The position numbers and the translations under genes are program-made. The notes under the pieces are model-generated. The model made no database searches. It was not told the origin of the DNA and was given only the letters and a program-made list of their open reading frames with translations. Of a stretch of DNA of 64,000 nt, positions 1 to 9,203 are shown one piece after another. Origin of the DNA: Limnobacter sp. MED105 (GTDB taxonomy: Bacteria; Pseudomonadota; Gammaproteobacteria; Burkholderiales; Burkholderiaceae_B); the NCBI RefSeq assembly GCF_000170915.1, contig NZ_ABCT01000005.1, positions 1 through 64,000 of the forward strand, given 5' to 3'. Every line of letters starts with the position of its first letter. Within the stretch, counting starts at the first letter, position 1.

Positions 1-168
1 TAGTTGCAGGCGCTGCCAAGAAACGCGAACCCAACTCGTCAGCGCAATCGCTGCGAATTGACTGGTCGTCCCCGCGGCACATTCCGTTTGTTCGGTTTGG
101 CCCGTAACAAGATCCGTGAAATTGCCATGCGTGGTGAGATTCCTGGAATCACTAAGGCAAGTTGGTAA
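1..168 (+). CDS. rpsN: 30S ribosomal protein S14, C-terminal part (gene begins before the window)
   Basis: The codons from 4 to 165 read as the C-terminal half of S14, including the conserved stretches [21 protein letters not shown] and [11 protein letters not shown], and end at a TAA at 166-168. S14 is a small-subunit head protein needed for 30S assembly. The next gene, rpsH, starts 12 bases downstream, the usual spc-operon order. The first codon of the window (1-3) is an in-frame TAG at a place where relatives have a sense codon, typically Lys or Gln before Leu-Gln. Because S14 is normally essential, I read this as an edge or sequencing error rather than a real stop, but the window cannot settle it. 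Confidence 0.93.
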
Positions 169-180
169 GGGGTTCTAATT

Positions 181-576
181 ATGAGTATGAGTGATCCAAT
201 CGCCGACATGTTGACCCGCATTCGCAATGCTCAGGGTGTTGACAAGGTTTCGGTTGAGATGCCTTCCTCAAAAGTGAAGGTAGCTATTGCGCAAGTTTTG
301 AAAGACGAAGGCTATATTGAGAGCTTCTCAATTGTGGGTGAGTCCGCAAAACCTGTATTGAAAATTGAGTTGAAGTACTACGCTGGTCGCCCAGTGATCG
401 AAAAGATCGAGCGCGTTTCCAAGCCCGGTTTGCGCATTTACAAAGGTAAAGACGCAATTCCTGAGGTAATGAACGGTTTGGGTGTGGCTATTGTTTCAAC
501 TTCCAAAGGCGTGATGACTGATCGCAAGGCCCGTACCACTGGTATTGGCGGCGAAGTCATCTGCTACGTGGCTTAA
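181..576 (+). CDS. rpsH: 30S ribosomal protein S8
   Basis: The 131-residue product is the usual length for S8, which binds 16S rRNA in the platform of the 30S subunit. In E. coli S8 also represses translation of the spc operon. The N-terminus [18 protein letters not shown] is the family's conserved first helix, and the C-terminus [12 protein letters not shown] holds the S8 signature. The ATG at 181 follows the rpsN stop by 12 bases, and rplF begins 12 bases after this gene. Nothing about the gene is unusual. Confidence 0.98.
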   Translation: MSMSDPIADMLTRIRNAQGVDKVSVEMPSSKVKVAIAQVLKDEGYIESFSIVGESAKPVLKIELKYYAGRPVIEKIERVSKPGLRIYKGKDAIPEVMNGLGVAIVSTSKGVMTDRKARTTGIGGEVICYVA

Positions 577-588
577 AGGGGTAATGAA

Positions 589-1122
589 ATGTCAAGAGTA
601 GCGAAAGCTCCCATTTCCGTGCCTACAAGCGTGCAGGTTACTGTGAGTGGTCAGGTTGTTTCAGTGAAAGGCGGTAACGCTGAATTGAAACTGAATGTAA
701 ATTCATTGGTTATGCCGGTGTTTGAAAACGGCATTTTGTCTGTTAAGCCGGTTGTGGATACAACCGATGCAAATGCGCAGGCTGGTACCGCCCGAGCATT
801 GTTGGCCAATATGGTTAACGGTGTAAGCAAGGGTTTCGAGCGCAAGTTGCAGTTGGTGGGTGTGGGTTATAAGGCTGCAGTTCAGGGTGACTCGATCAAC
901 CTGGCGCTGGGTTTCTCCCACCCTGTCATTCACAAGCTGCCAGCAGGCGTGAAGGCTGAGACGCCAACACCCACCGAGATCGTCTTGAAGGGTGCCGACA
1001 AACAAGTTATTGGTCAAACTGCCGCTGAAATCCGCGCGTACCGCCCACCAGAGCCATACAAGGGCAAGGGTGTGCGTTATTCGGATGAGCGTGTGGTTAT
1101 CAAAGAGACCAAGAAGAAATAA
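589..1122 (+). CDS. rplF: 50S ribosomal protein L6
   Basis: The 177-residue product matches L6 in length and in its duplicated fold. The C-terminal signature [11 protein letters not shown] lies at residues 154-164 and the protein ends in a basic tail. L6 sits near the GTPase-associated region of the 50S subunit and contacts the sarcin-ricin loop. The ATG at 589 is preceded by a GGGGTAA purine run that can serve as ribosome binding site. The gene lies between rpsH and rplR, as in other bacterial spc operons. Confidence 0.98.
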   Translation: MSRVAKAPISVPTSVQVTVSGQVVSVKGGNAELKLNVNSLVMPVFENGILSVKPVVDTTDANAQAGTARALLANMVNGVSKGFERKLQLVGVGYKAAVQGDSINLALGFSHPVIHKLPAGVKAETPTPTEIVLKGADKQVIGQTAAEIRAYRPPEPYKGKGVRYSDERVVIKETKKK

Positions 1123-1140
1123 GGCGCCAAGAGGTAAATC

Positions 1141-1503
1141 ATGGAAACTAAACAAGAAGCACGTGCCCGTCGTGCAAAACAAACCAGACGTCGTATTGCG
1201 CTTGCACGTGCAACCCGTCTGTGTGTGTTCCGTACCAACTCCCACATCTACGCTGCGGTTCATTCGTCAGATGGTGGTCAGGTGTTGGCCGCTGCGTCTA
1301 CCAATGACAAAGAGTTGCGTGCTCAACTGGATGGTAAGTCCGGTTCGAACAAGGCTGCGGCAGCATTGGTTGGAGCTGCTATTGCCAAGCGTGCCTTGGC
1401 TGCCGGTATCAGTGAAGTTGCGTTCGACCGTTCAGGCTTTGCCTACCATGGTCGCGTTAAAGAACTGGCTGACGCTGCGCGTGAAGCTGGCTTGAAATTC
1501 TAA
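1141..1503 (+). CDS. rplR: 50S ribosomal protein L18
   Basis: The 120-residue protein has the highly basic N-terminus of L18 ([14 protein letters not shown]) and its conserved C-terminal end ([19 protein letters not shown]). L18 binds 5S rRNA in the central protuberance of the 50S subunit. A GAGG motif lies upstream of the ATG at 1141. The stop codon TAA is part of the TAAGGAG that forms the ribosome binding site of rpsE, so the two genes are probably translationally coupled. Confidence 0.98.
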   Translation: METKQEARARRAKQTRRRIALARATRLCVFRTNSHIYAAVHSSDGGQVLAAASTNDKELRAQLDGKSGSNKAAAALVGAAIAKRALAAGISEVAFDRSGFAYHGRVKELADAAREAGLKF

Positions 1504-1507
1504 GGAG
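1502..1507 (+). promoter_or_regulatory. Ribosome binding site that fixes the rpsE start
   Basis: AAGGAG overlaps the rplR stop codon and lies five bases before the ATG at 1513. It argues for that ATG over the in-frame GTG at 1507, which lies at the edge of the ribosome binding site itself. Confidence 0.8.
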
Positions 1508-1512
1508 TGATC

Positions 1513-2037
1513 ATGGCAAGAATGCAAGGTAAAAATGCCGCGCCTGAAGCGCGTGATGACGGCCTTAAGGAAAAAATGATCGCGGTTAACCGCGTGACCA
1601 AGGTTGTTAAGGGTGGCCGTATCTTGGGCTTCGCAGCATTGACCGTAGTTGGTGATGGTGACGGTAGCGTGGGTATGGGCAAAGGCAAGTCCCGTGAAGT
1701 TCCTGTGGCTGTTCAAAAAGCCATGGAGCAGGCTCGTCGTCAAATGGAAAAAGTGTCGCTTCGCGATGGTTCGATCCATCACATTGTGTACGGACAGCAT
1801 GGCGCATCCAAAGTGTTCCTGGCTCCGGCGCAAGAGGGTACCGGCATTATCGCGGGTGGTCCAATGCGTGCCGTTCTGGAAGTTGTTGGAGTTCGTAATA
1901 TTGTGGCCAAAAGCCATGGTTCTTCGAACCCTTACAACCTGGTTCGCGCAACTTTGGACGCTTTGGGCAAGTTGCAAACTCCAGCTGAGATCGCCGCCAA
2001 GCGTGGCCTGTCAGTTGAAAAGTTATTTGAGGCTTAA
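1513..2037 (+). CDS. rpsE: 30S ribosomal protein S5
   Basis: S5 helps maintain decoding accuracy and forms part of the mRNA entry site. The 174-residue product has the N-terminal double-stranded RNA-binding-like domain ([16 protein letters not shown]) followed by the C-terminal S5 domain ([20 protein letters not shown]). I place the start at the ATG at 1513, giving MARMQGKN, because an AAGGAG lies at the right distance. A GTG two codons earlier is possible but overlaps that site. The gene follows rplR directly and is followed by rpmD after two bases. Confidence 0.97.
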   Translation: MARMQGKNAAPEARDDGLKEKMIAVNRVTKVVKGGRILGFAALTVVGDGDGSVGMGKGKSREVPVAVQKAMEQARRQMEKVSLRDGSIHHIVYGQHGASKVFLAPAQEGTGIIAGGPMRAVLEVVGVRNIVAKSHGSSNPYNLVRATLDALGKLQTPAEIAAKRGLSVEKLFEA

Positions 2038-2039
2038 TC

Positions 2040-2222
2040 ATGAGCGGATCTGTAAAAGTTACGTTGGTTAAGAGCATTATCGGAACCAAAGAAACTCATC
2101 GTGCAACAGTGCGCGGTTTGGGTCTGCGTCGTATGAACCACAGCCGAGTGCTGGTTGATACGCCCGAAGTGCGTGGAATGATTAACAAGGTGTCATACCT
2201 GTTGAAAGTTGAGGCTGCATAA
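2040..2222 (+). CDS. rpmD: 50S ribosomal protein L30
   Basis: This 60-residue product is the normal size for L30. It carries the family signature around [18 protein letters not shown], followed by [18 protein letters not shown]30 is a small 50S protein that is dispensable in some bacteria. It starts two bases after the rpsE stop, and its TAA overlaps the rplO ATG by one base (TAATG), a common coupling arrangement. Confidence 0.98.
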   Translation: MSGSVKVTLVKSIIGTKETHRATVRGLGLRRMNHSRVLVDTPEVRGMINKVSYLLKVEAA

Positions 2223-2656
2223 TGGAACTGAATACACTTGCACCTGCACCAGGCAGTAAGTTTAACCGCAAGCGCGTGGGCCGTGGTATTGGTTCTGGTT
2301 GGGGTAAAACAGCTGGCCGTGGTCACAAAGGTCAAAAGTCACGCAGTGGCGGTTTTCACAAAGTCGGTTTTGAAGGCGGTCAAATGCCAATGCACCGTCG
2401 TTTGCCGAAGCGTGGTTTCTCTTCACGTACCGCTGCCTTTAATGCTCAGATCCGTTTGACCGATCTGGACACTTTGGCCGTAGACACCGTAGATATTCTG
2501 ACTTTGAAGCAAGCTGGTCTGGTTCCCGCTCAAACTTTGTCAGTGAAAGTTATTCTGGCTGGTGAAATCAAGCGTGCTGTGGTACTGAACGGCATTAAGG
2601 CAACGAAAGGCGCAGCAGAGGCCATCTCGGCAGCTGGCGGCACCATTAACGCTTAA
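2222..2656 (+). CDS. rplO: 50S ribosomal protein L15
   Basis: The 144-residue protein has the glycine- and lysine-rich N-terminal extension of L15 ([19 protein letters not shown], residues about 20-38) and the globular C-terminal domain ending [14 protein letters not shown]15 is a late-stage assembly protein of the 50S subunit. Its start codon overlaps the rpmD stop by one base, and secY follows after 11 bases, as in the standard spc operon. Confidence 0.98.
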   Translation: MELNTLAPAPGSKFNRKRVGRGIGSGWGKTAGRGHKGQKSRSGGFHKVGFEGGQMPMHRRLPKRGFSSRTAAFNAQIRLTDLDTLAVDTVDILTLKQAGLVPAQTLSVKVILAGEIKRAVVLNGIKATKGAAEAISAAGGTINA

Positions 2657-2667
2657 GAGAGTATCGC

Positions 2668-3996
2668 GTGGCCTTTAATCCATCTACATTGGCGTCATCC
2701 AACAAATTTACCGACTTGCGCAAGCGTCTGGTATTTTTGTTGTTGGCTCTGATTGTGTATCGTATTGGCGCACACATTCCAGTACCTGGAATCGATCCTA
2801 CCCAGCTCAAGCAGCTGTTTGATAGCCAGCAAGGCGGTATCTTGGGCATGTTCAACATGTTCTCGGGCGGGGCTTTGTCCCGTTTTACCGTCTTTGCCTT
2901 GGGCATCATGCCCTACATTTCTGCGTCGATTGTTATGCAATTGGCCAGTGTGGTGGTTCCGCAGCTGGAGGCTTTAAAAAAGGAAGGTGAGGCGGGTCGT
3001 CGCAAGATTACCCAATACACACGCTACGGCACTTTCTTTTTGGCCACCTTTCAGGCGATTGGTATTTCAATAGCCTTAGAGTCCCAGGCTGGTCTGGTGA
3101 TTGATCCGGGTATGGCGTTCCGATTTACTACGGCTGTTTCTTTGGTTACTGGAACCATGTTTTTGATGTGGTTGGGTGAGCAGATTACAGAACGTGGTTT
3201 GGGTAACGGTATCTCGATTTTGATCTTTGCTGGCATTGCAGCTGGCTTGCCTGGAGCGATTGGTGGGTTGTTTGAACTGGTGAGAACTGGTGCGATGAAC
3301 TCTCTTGTTGCGTTGATGATTGTAGTTCTCGCAGTGGCTGTGACTTATTTGGTTGTGTTCGTTGAACGCGGTCAACGCAAGATCACTGTGAATTACGCAA
3401 AGCGACAGGTTGGAAACAAAATTTACCAGGGACAAACTTCGCACTTGCCACTGAAGTTGAACATGGCCGGTGTGATTCCTCCGATTTTTGCATCCAGCAT
3501 TATTTTGCTGCCTGCAACTTTGACGAGTTGGTTTGGTTCCGGTGATGGTGCAGTGGTTGGTTTTTTGAAAGAGGTGTCACAGACTCTTTCTCCTGGACAC
3601 CCTCTGTACATGTTGCTTTACGCTGCTGCGATCGTGTTTTTCTGTTTCTTTTACACCGCCTTGGTGTTTAACAGCAGAGAGACGGCAGATAACTTAAAGA
3701 AAAGCGGTGCATTTTTGCCTGGAATTCGCCCTGGTGAGCAAACGTCACGATACATCGATAAGGTGTTGACTCGTTTAACCCTGATTGGTGCAGCTTATAT
3801 CACTTTGGTGTGTCTGCTGCCTGAATTCCTGGTTTTGGGATTGAGTGTTCCGTTCTATTTTGGCGGTACATCTCTGTTGATTATTGTAGTGGTTGCGATG
3901 GATTTCATGGCACAGGTTCAGGCCTACGTGATGTCCCAGCAATACGACAGCCTGTTGAAGAAATCAAGCTTCAAAGGTTCTGGATTAACGAGGTAG
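2668..3996 (+). CDS. secY: Protein translocase subunit SecY
   Basis: SecY forms the inner-membrane channel of the Sec translocon with SecE and SecG. The 442-residue product is the usual length, with ten hydrophobic segments. Conserved features include the amphipathic N-terminus before the first membrane segment, the plug region after [11 protein letters not shown], and the cytoplasmic loop [13 protein letters not shown]. The start is GTG at 2668, supported by an AAGAGA upstream; the ATG alternatives lie well inside the conserved first membrane segment. It sits between rplO and infA, its normal place. Confidence 0.98.
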   Translation: MAFNPSTLASSNKFTDLRKRLVFLLLALIVYRIGAHIPVPGIDPTQLKQLFDSQQGGILGMFNMFSGGALSRFTVFALGIMPYISASIVMQLASVVVPQLEALKKEGEAGRRKITQYTRYGTFFLATFQAIGISIALESQAGLVIDPGMAFRFTTAVSLVTGTMFLMWLGEQITERGLGNGISILIFAGIAAGLPGAIGGLFELVRTGAMNSLVALMIVVLAVAVTYLVVFVERGQRKITVNYAKRQVGNKIYQGQTSHLPLKLNMAGVIPPIFASSIILLPATLTSWFGSGDGAVVGFLKEVSQTLSPGHPLYMLLYAAAIVFFCFFYTALVFNSRETADNLKKSGAFLPGIRPGEQTSRYIDKVLTRLTLIGAAYITLVCLLPEFLVLGLSVPFYFGGTSLLIIVVVAMDFMAQVQAYVMSQQYDSLLKKSSFKGSGLTR

Positions 3997-3999
3997 TGA

Positions 4000-4218
4000 T
4001 TGTCTAAAGACGACGTTATCCAAATGCAGGGAGAGGTAGTAGAGAACCTCCCTAACGCCACTTTTCGAGTGAAATTGGAAAATGGTCACGTGGTGCTTGG
4101 TCACATATCAGGCAAGATGCGCATGAACTATATTCGCATTCTTCCTGGTGACAAGGTGACGGTTGAGTTGACGCCGTACGACTTGTCCAGAGCACGAATT
4201 GTTTTTCGAGCCAAATGA
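4000..4218 (+). CDS. infA: Translation initiation factor IF-1
   Basis: The 72-residue product is a complete IF-1: a single OB fold with the conserved [20 protein letters not shown] stretch. IF-1 binds the ribosomal A site during initiation. The only start that gives the conserved N-terminus ([12 protein letters not shown]) is a TTG at 4000, four bases after the secY stop, with a weak GAGGT upstream. A near-cognate start on an initiation factor gene may be of regulatory interest. The next gene is rpmJ. Confidence 0.97.
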   Translation: MSKDDVIQMQGEVVENLPNATFRVKLENGHVVLGHISGKMRMNYIRILPGDKVTVELTPYDLSRARIVFRAK

Positions 4219-4242
4219 ATTGGTTCTTTTTGGAGTTTCGCC

Positions 4243-4356
4243 ATGAAAGTTCAGGCATCTGTAAAAAAGATTTGTAGAAAATGCAAAGTGATCAAGCGCA
4301 AAGGCGTTGTTCGCGTGATTTGTTCTGAGCCGCGCCACAAGCAGCGTCAAGGTTAA
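4243..4356 (+). CDS. rpmJ: 50S ribosomal protein L36
   Basis: A 37-codon frame starts at ATG 4243, after a GGAG motif, and ends at TAA 4354-4356. The product [20 protein letters not shown] followed by [17 protein letters not shown] is L36. It keeps the zinc ligands Cys11, Cys14, Cys27 and His32, so this is the zinc-binding form rather than the zinc-independent paralogue. It lies between infA and rpsM, the normal place. Confidence 0.97.
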   Translation: MKVQASVKKICRKCKVIKRKGVVRVICSEPRHKQRQG

Positions 4357-4371
4357 TAAAAGGGGATTTAA

Positions 4372-4737
4372 ATGGCTCGTATTGCCGGCATTAACATTCC
4401 AAGCCACCAGCATACCGTAATCGGTCTGACTGCTATTTTCGGCATTGGTCGTTCCACCGCCAAGAAAATTTGTGCAGTGACCTCAATTCCTGAGTCCAAG
4501 AAGGTTAAAGACCTCGACGACGCAGATTTGGAAAAGCTGCGTGACGAAGTGGGCAAGTACCTGACTGAGGGTGATCTGCGCCGTGAAGTAACCATGAACA
4601 TCAAGCGTTTGATGGATTTGGGTTGCTATCGTGGTTTCCGTCACCGTAAGGGTCTGCCTGTACGTGGTCAGCGTACTCGCACCAACTCTCGTACTCGCAA
4701 GGGTCCGAAGCGTGCTGGTATCGCACTGAAGAAATAA
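4372..4737 (+). CDS. rpsM: 30S ribosomal protein S13
   Basis: The 121-residue protein begins with the conserved [14 protein letters not shown] and ends with the basic tail [19 protein letters not shown], which reaches toward the P-site tRNA in ribosome structures. S13 forms intersubunit bridges in the 30S head. An AGGGGA ribosome binding site precedes the ATG at 4372. This is the first gene of the classical alpha operon (rpsM, rpsK, rpsD, rpoA, rplQ), here continuous with the spc operon. Confidence 0.98.
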   Translation: MARIAGINIPSHQHTVIGLTAIFGIGRSTAKKICAVTSIPESKKVKDLDDADLEKLRDEVGKYLTEGDLRREVTMNIKRLMDLGCYRGFRHRKGLPVRGQRTRTNSRTRKGPKRAGIALKK

Positions 4738-4764
4738 TCAGGTAATCATAGGAAGGTTAGCCAA

Positions 4765-5160
4765 ATGGCCAAAGGAACAGCGAATAACCGCGCACGCAAG
4801 AAAGTCAAAAAGAATATTTCTGACGGTATTGCGCACGTACACGCATCATTCAACAACACCATCATCACGATCACTGACCGTCAGGGCAATGCTTTGGCTT
4901 GGTCTACATCGGGTGCTCAAGGCTTCAAGGGCTCTCGCAAGTCGACTCCCTTTGCTGCTCAGGTGGCTGCTGAGGTTGCGGGTAAGGCTGCACAGGAATG
5001 CGGTATCAAAACAGTTGAAGTGCTTATTAAAGGACCAGGCCCCGGCCGTGAGTCTAGCGTACGTGCTTTGAATGCATTGGGTATCAAAGTGACCAGTATT
5101 TCTGACATCACTCCGATCCCGCACAACGGATGTCGTCCTCCCAAGCGTCGTCGCATCTAA
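4765..5160 (+). CDS. rpsK: 30S ribosomal protein S11
   Basis: The 131-residue product has the basic N-terminus of S11 and the signature region near its C-terminus ([19 protein letters not shown], then RPPKRRRI). S11 lines the mRNA exit path on the 30S platform. An AGGAAGG ribosome binding site precedes the ATG. A 76-base spacer separates it from rpsD, longer than the other gaps in this operon apart from the similar one before rpoA. Confidence 0.98.
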   Translation: MAKGTANNRARKKVKKNISDGIAHVHASFNNTIITITDRQGNALAWSTSGAQGFKGSRKSTPFAAQVAAEVAGKAAQECGIKTVEVLIKGPGPGRESSVRALNALGIKVTSISDITPIPHNGCRPPKRRRI

Positions 5161-5236
5161 TTTTTTTAAGACCATTGTTCGTCAGATTGTTTGACGGACT
5201 GAAGCGAGTCAAATCGCGTAATGAAAGAGGTTTCAA

Positions 5237-5860
5237 GTGGCTAGATATACAGGTCCAAAGTGTAAGTTGTCGCGTCGTGAAGGCACAGACTTAAGTCTGA
5301 AAAGTGCACGCCGCAGTCTCGATTCCAAGTGCAAGCTTGATTCAAAGCCAGGTCAGCATGGTCGCACCTCCGGTGCTCGTACGTCTGACTATGGTCAACA
5401 ATTGCGTGAAAAGCAGAAAGTAAAGCGCATGTACGGCGTGCTGGAAAAGCAGTTCCGTCGTTATTTCGCGGAAGCCTCACGCCGCAAAGGCAATACTGGC
5501 GAAACATTGTTGCAGTTGTTGGAGTCTCGTTTGGACAATGTGGTTTATCGCATGGGTTTTGGCTCCACTCGCGCCGAAGCACGTCAGCTGGTGAGCCACA
5601 AGGCAATTTTGGTGAATGGCAAGGCCGTTAACATTCCTTCCTACTCTGTGAAGTTGAATGACGTTATTTCCATTCGCGAAAAGTCGAAGACACAGGCACG
5701 TATCGTTGAGTCTGTAACTTTGGCCGAGCAGATGGGTTTCCCCCTGTGGGTTAATGTGGATGCGAAGAAGTTGGAAGGCTCTTTTAAGAGTGTTCCCGAG
5801 CGTGCTGACCTCTCCCAAGAGATCAACGAAAGCTTGATCGTTGAATTGTACTCACGTTAA
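5237..5860 (+). CDS. rpsD: 30S ribosomal protein S4
   Basis: S4 is a primary 16S rRNA binder that nucleates 30S assembly, and in E. coli it is the repressor of the alpha operon. The 207-residue protein has the conserved [19 protein letters not shown] start, a GQHG motif, and the S4 RNA-binding domain at about residues 97-160 ([20 protein letters not shown]). The start is GTG at 5237 with AAAGAGG upstream. The 5' spacer contains a CGTCA/TGACG inverted repeat (about 5180-5196). I cannot say whether S4 autoregulation operates here. Confidence 0.98.
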   Translation: MARYTGPKCKLSRREGTDLSLKSARRSLDSKCKLDSKPGQHGRTSGARTSDYGQQLREKQKVKRMYGVLEKQFRRYFAEASRRKGNTGETLLQLLESRLDNVVYRMGFGSTRAEARQLVSHKAILVNGKAVNIPSYSVKLNDVISIREKSKTQARIVESVTLAEQMGFPLWVNVDAKKLEGSFKSVPERADLSQEINESLIVELYSR

Positions 5861-5871
5861 TTTGATTAACT

Positions 5872-5884
5872 GATCCCAGGGATC
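5872..5884. repeat. 13-bp palindrome between rpsD and rpoA
   Basis: GATCCC-A-GGGATC is a perfect 6+1+6 inverted repeat in the 72-base rpsD-rpoA spacer. The one-base centre is too tight for a stable RNA hairpin, so it would act as DNA or be incidental. Confidence 0.4.
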
Positions 5885-5932
5885 CCCAGCCTTATCGGTG
5901 TAACGAGCCGAGGGTATTGAAAAGGATTTTGA

Positions 5933-6913
5933 ATGTTTAATGCTAGCTTGCTGAAGCCCCGTATTGTTGAGGTCGAGACAGTCGCCCCCAATAGTGCAAA
6001 AGTAGTGATGGAGCCGTTCGAGCGTGGTTATGGCCACACTCTGGGCAATGCTCTGCGTCGTGTACTGTTGTCATCCATGATCGGCTATGCACCTACAGAG
6101 GTGTCGATAGCTGGGGTGGTTCATGAATACTCGACTCTGGATGGTGTGCAGGAAGACGTAGTTGACCTGTTGTTGAACCTGAAGGGTATCGTGTTCAAGT
6201 TGGAGTCACGAGATGTGGTGACCGTGACTTTGAAGCGCGAGGTTGAGGGTGTAGTGACTGCAGGTGATATCGAGCTTCCTCATGATGTGGAAATCATCAA
6301 CCCGGATCACGTGATTGCCCATTTGTCGCAAGGCGGCAAGCTGGATATGCAAATCAAAGTGGAGAAAGGTCGTGGTTACGTGCCAGGTTCAGTTCGTCGT
6401 TTTCCTGACGAGCCAAGCAAGGCAATTGGCCGTATCGTGTTGGACGCATCATTTAGCCCTGTTAAGCGTGTTTCATACGCCGTCGAAAGCGCGCGTGTAG
6501 AACAACGTACCGACTTGGACCGTTTGGTGATGTCGATTGAAACCAATGGCGTGTTGTCGCCTGAGGAATCAATTCGTCTGGCTGCACGTATTCTGGTCGA
6601 ACAACTATCTGTGTTTGCAGCATTGGAAAATACTGCTGAACCTGAAGTTTCGCAGCGTGCGCCACAGGTTGATCCAATTCTGTTGCGCCCAGTCGATGAT
6701 CTGGAACTGACTGTGCGTTCGGCAAACTGTTTGAAAGCAGAGAATATTTACTACATCGGCGATCTGATTCAGCGCACGGAAAACGAGTTGTTGAAGACTC
6801 CTAATCTGGGTCGCAAGTCATTGAACGAAATCAAGGAGGTGTTGGCCGCACGCGGTTTGACACTCGGTATGAAATTGGAAAACTGGCCACCCGCCGGTCT
6901 CGATAAGCCTTGA
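5933..6913 (+). CDS. rpoA: DNA-directed RNA polymerase subunit alpha
   Basis: The 326-residue product is a complete alpha subunit. The N-terminal domain (to about residue 230) dimerises and assembles the polymerase; it contains the conserved [21 protein letters not shown] flexible linker leads to the C-terminal domain (about 250-320; [20 protein letters not shown] and [14 protein letters not shown]), which binds UP elements and activators. AAAAGGA precedes the ATG at 5933. The gene lies between rpsD and rplQ, the invariant order in proteobacteria. Confidence 0.98.
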   Translation: MFNASLLKPRIVEVETVAPNSAKVVMEPFERGYGHTLGNALRRVLLSSMIGYAPTEVSIAGVVHEYSTLDGVQEDVVDLLLNLKGIVFKLESRDVVTVTLKREVEGVVTAGDIELPHDVEIINPDHVIAHLSQGGKLDMQIKVEKGRGYVPGSVRRFPDEPSKAIGRIVLDASFSPVKRVSYAVESARVEQRTDLDRLVMSIETNGVLSPEESIRLAARILVEQLSVFAALENTAEPEVSQRAPQVDPILLRPVDDLELTVRSANCLKAENIYYIGDLIQRTENELLKTPNLGRKSLNEIKEVLAARGLTLGMKLENWPPAGLDKP

Positions 6914-6946
6914 GCTTAGCGTTTGTTAGATTGAAGGATATTTAAA

Positions 6947-7345
6947 ATGCGTCACCGTCATGGATTGCGTAAACTAAATCGCACCAGCAGCCACCGCCTT
7001 GCAATGTTTAGAAACATGACCAACGCTTTGTTGCGTCACGAAGTGATCAAAACAACGCTGCCAAAGGCCAAGGAACTGCGCAAAATTGCAGAACCCATTA
7101 TCACTATGGGCAAGTCGCCAACACTGGCCAACAAGCGTCTGGCATTTAGCCGCTTGCGTGATCGTGAAATGGTTGTGAAGCTGTTCGACGAGATCGGTCC
7201 TCGTTACGCTGCTCGCCCAGGTGGTTACATGCGTGTTCTGAAGTTCGGTTTCCGCAAAGGCGACAATGCACCAATGGCTTTGGTTGAATTGGTGGATCGT
7301 CCGGAAACTGCTGAGATCGTAGAAATCGCTGAAGAGCAGGCCTAA
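6947..7345 (+). CDS. rplQ: 50S ribosomal protein L17
   Basis: The 132-residue protein opens with the conserved [20 protein letters not shown] and contains [13 protein letters not shown] and [23 protein letters not shown]17 lies near the polypeptide exit tunnel of the 50S subunit. The short acidic tail [10 protein letters not shown] is a mild extension seen in many proteobacteria. It is the last gene of the ribosomal run and is followed by a strong terminator. Confidence 0.98.
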   Translation: MRHRHGLRKLNRTSSHRLAMFRNMTNALLRHEVIKTTLPKAKELRKIAEPIITMGKSPTLANKRLAFSRLRDREMVVKLFDEIGPRYAARPGGYMRVLKFGFRKGDNAPMALVELVDRPETAEIVEIAEEQA

Positions 7346-7426
7346 CTATTTGACATTACTTGGTGGGGTAACGATGTTGCCGCTTCAAGTGATGCTGAAT
7401 GTCAGTGGTCTGGGATCAGTTGTGAG

Positions 7427-7462
7427 AAAGCCGTGTTAGCTTATGCTAGCGCGGCTTTTTTA
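7427..7462 (+). terminator. Rho-independent terminator of the spc/alpha operon
   Basis: A 14-bp stem (AAAGCCGTGTTAGC paired with GCTAGCGCGGCTTT, two G-U pairs) closes a TTAT loop and runs into a T-tract. It lies 82 bases after the rplQ stop, with no gene between. Confidence 0.9.
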
Positions 7463-7513
7463 TTTTCTTTTGTAAGCCGATGTTGTGGTGACAGTTGTTG
7501 GGGATGCTGGTAA

Positions 7514-8443
7514 GTGGCTGGTTCTACTGTATTGACTTTGAGTGGCGTGCGCAAAACCTATGGTGGGCGCGATGTACTGACAGGTTTGAATTTCTCTCTA
7601 AGCGCCGGTGAGTGTGTGGCGTTGCTGGGGCCCAATGGTGCCGGAAAGTCAACTACGATTGCCTTGGCTTTGGGCTTGGCGCAAGCAGATTCAGGTGTGG
7701 TGGAGTTGTTGGGAAAGAGACTTCCTGATGCCGGACACCTTGCCAGACAGGAGGTGGGTGTTGTGCCGCAATACGATGCACTAGACCCCGATTTCACCGT
7801 ATTTGAGAACTTGATGGTGTTTGGTCGATACTTTGGCCTACACGGTGACAAGTTGCGCGAGCGTGCAGAGTTGCTGTTAAGTTTCGCGCAGTTGGTTAAC
7901 CGCAGGAATGATTCCGTGGCCACCTTGTCAGGTGGAATGCGTAGACGTTTGATGCTGGCTAGGGCTTTGATCAATCAGCCGAAGGTTCTGTTTCTCGATG
8001 AGCCGACGACAGGCCTTGATCCGCAAGCAAAACATGTGATTTGGGATCGATTGGTTGATCTGAAGCGCCAAGGCATGGCGATGTTTTTAACCACGCACTA
8101 CATGGATGAAGCACAGCGACTGGCGGATCGCGTAGCTGTACTGGATCACGGCGATATCGTGGCCTGTGACAAACCTCTGACGCTGATTCGCAATGTGGTT
8201 GGCCACGCAGTGCTGGAGTTATGGGGTACGGGCGCCGCGCGTTGCGTGACACAGCTTGTGGGTTCAGAGGATGAGCCGATGGAGCAGCGAGGCGAGACTT
8301 TTTATTTCAGGAATGAAAAAGCGGATGAAATGTTGGAGGCACTGAAGGGTTCGCCTCAATCCGATGTGGACTATATTTATCGCCCGGGAAATCTCGAAGA
8401 CGTGTTTTTCTCCTTGACCGGTAGGGCTTTGCGCGATGATTAA
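7514..8443 (+). CDS. NodI-like ABC transporter ATP-binding protein
   Basis: The 309-residue protein is an ABC ATPase: Walker A GPNGAGKST at residues 39-47, Q-loop VPQYDALD, signature LSGGMRRRL, Walker B VLFLDEPT and an H-loop in TTHYMDEA. The stretch DPDFTVFENLMVFGRYFGLHG is typical of the NodI/DrrA branch, which powers ABC-2 type exporters. The GTG at 7514 gives an N-terminus that fits the family; its ribosome binding site is weak. It overlaps the permease gene by 8 bases, so the two surely form one exporter. The substrate cannot be told from sequence; nodulation is not implied. Confidence 0.9.
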   Translation: MAGSTVLTLSGVRKTYGGRDVLTGLNFSLSAGECVALLGPNGAGKSTTIALALGLAQADSGVVELLGKRLPDAGHLARQEVGVVPQYDALDPDFTVFENLMVFGRYFGLHGDKLRERAELLLSFAQLVNRRNDSVATLSGGMRRRLMLARALINQPKVLFLDEPTTGLDPQAKHVIWDRLVDLKRQGMAMFLTTHYMDEAQRLADRVAVLDHGDIVACDKPLTLIRNVVGHAVLELWGTGAARCVTQLVGSEDEPMEQRGETFYFRNEKADEMLEALKGSPQSDVDYIYRPGNLEDVFFSLTGRALRDD

Positions 8444-9203
8444 TTTTCATGCGGTATTTCAGGTGTGGCGCCGAAACTTTTTGGTGTGGCGAAAGCTGGC
8501 GCTCCCCTCTCTGCTTGGCAATGTAGTCGATCCGGTGATGGCCTTGATGGCTTTTGGATTGGGACTTGGGTCGATGTTGCCCAATGTGGGAGGCATGCCT
8601 TACTTGAACTACCTCGCTGTGGGCGCGGTTTGTATTAGTGCGATGAACGCGCCAACATTTGAGGCGTTGTATTCTGCATTTTCACGCATGCACACTCAAA
8701 AAACATGGCAGGTGATCATGAACACGCCGGTTCGTTTGCGTGAGGTGGTTTTGGGTGAATGCAGTTGGGCTGCAAGTAAAGGTTTGATCAGCACAGGAGC
8801 CATGTTATTGATTGTGGCGCTTTTGGGCATTGGTGATGTTCAGTTCTGGATTTTGTCCTGGCTAGTGCTGATTCTTGCTTGTTTGATGTTTGCCGGGTTT
8901 GGGCTGTGTATCAACGCAAGGGCTCCCAGCTACGATTTCTTTATGTTCTATTTCACCTTGGTTGTGACGCCAATGACATTTTTGTCGGGCGCATTTTTCC
9001 CAAGGGAGCAGTTGCCTGAATGGTTAATGAGGGTGGCTGACTACATGCCACTTTCAGTGGTGGTGGATGCGCTTCGGGGTATTTATGCTCGCGATTTCAG
9101 CATGTTGCCGGCACTTTTAGCCCAAATGGCTGTCTATGCGACAGTGGGAATAGGGTTGGCGATCTTCTTGACCGAACGCAGGTTTAAACGGAAAGGCGCA
9201 TGA
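8436..9203 (+). CDS. NodJ-like ABC-2 type transporter permease
   Basis: The 255-residue protein is hydrophobic with about six membrane segments and the ABC-2 permease motif MTFLSGAFFPREQLPEWL near residue 180. That motif sits in the NodJ/DrrB family just before the last periplasmic loop. The ATG at 8436 lies inside the ATPase gene (8-base overlap), and its stop overlaps the cutA start. This is the membrane half of a two-component exporter, probably for a lipid-like or glycan substrate by family analogy, but the substrate is unknown. Confidence 0.9.
   Translation: MINFHAVFQVWRRNFLVWRKLALPSLLGNVVDPVMALMAFGLGLGSMLPNVGGMPYLNYLAVGAVCISAMNAPTFEALYSAFSRMHTQKTWQVIMNTPVRLREVVLGECSWAASKGLISTGAMLLIVALLGIGDVQFWILSWLVLILACLMFAGFGLCINARAPSYDFFMFYFTLVVTPMTFLSGAFFPREQLPEWLMRVADYMPLSVVVDALRGIYARDFSMLPALLAQMAVYATVGIGLAIFLTERRFKRKGA

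Noticed and set aside
4357-4371. S4-type translational repression site before rpsM as in E. coli
   Set aside because: The spacer between rpmJ and rpsM is only 15 bases and I could not identify a pseudoknot by eye.
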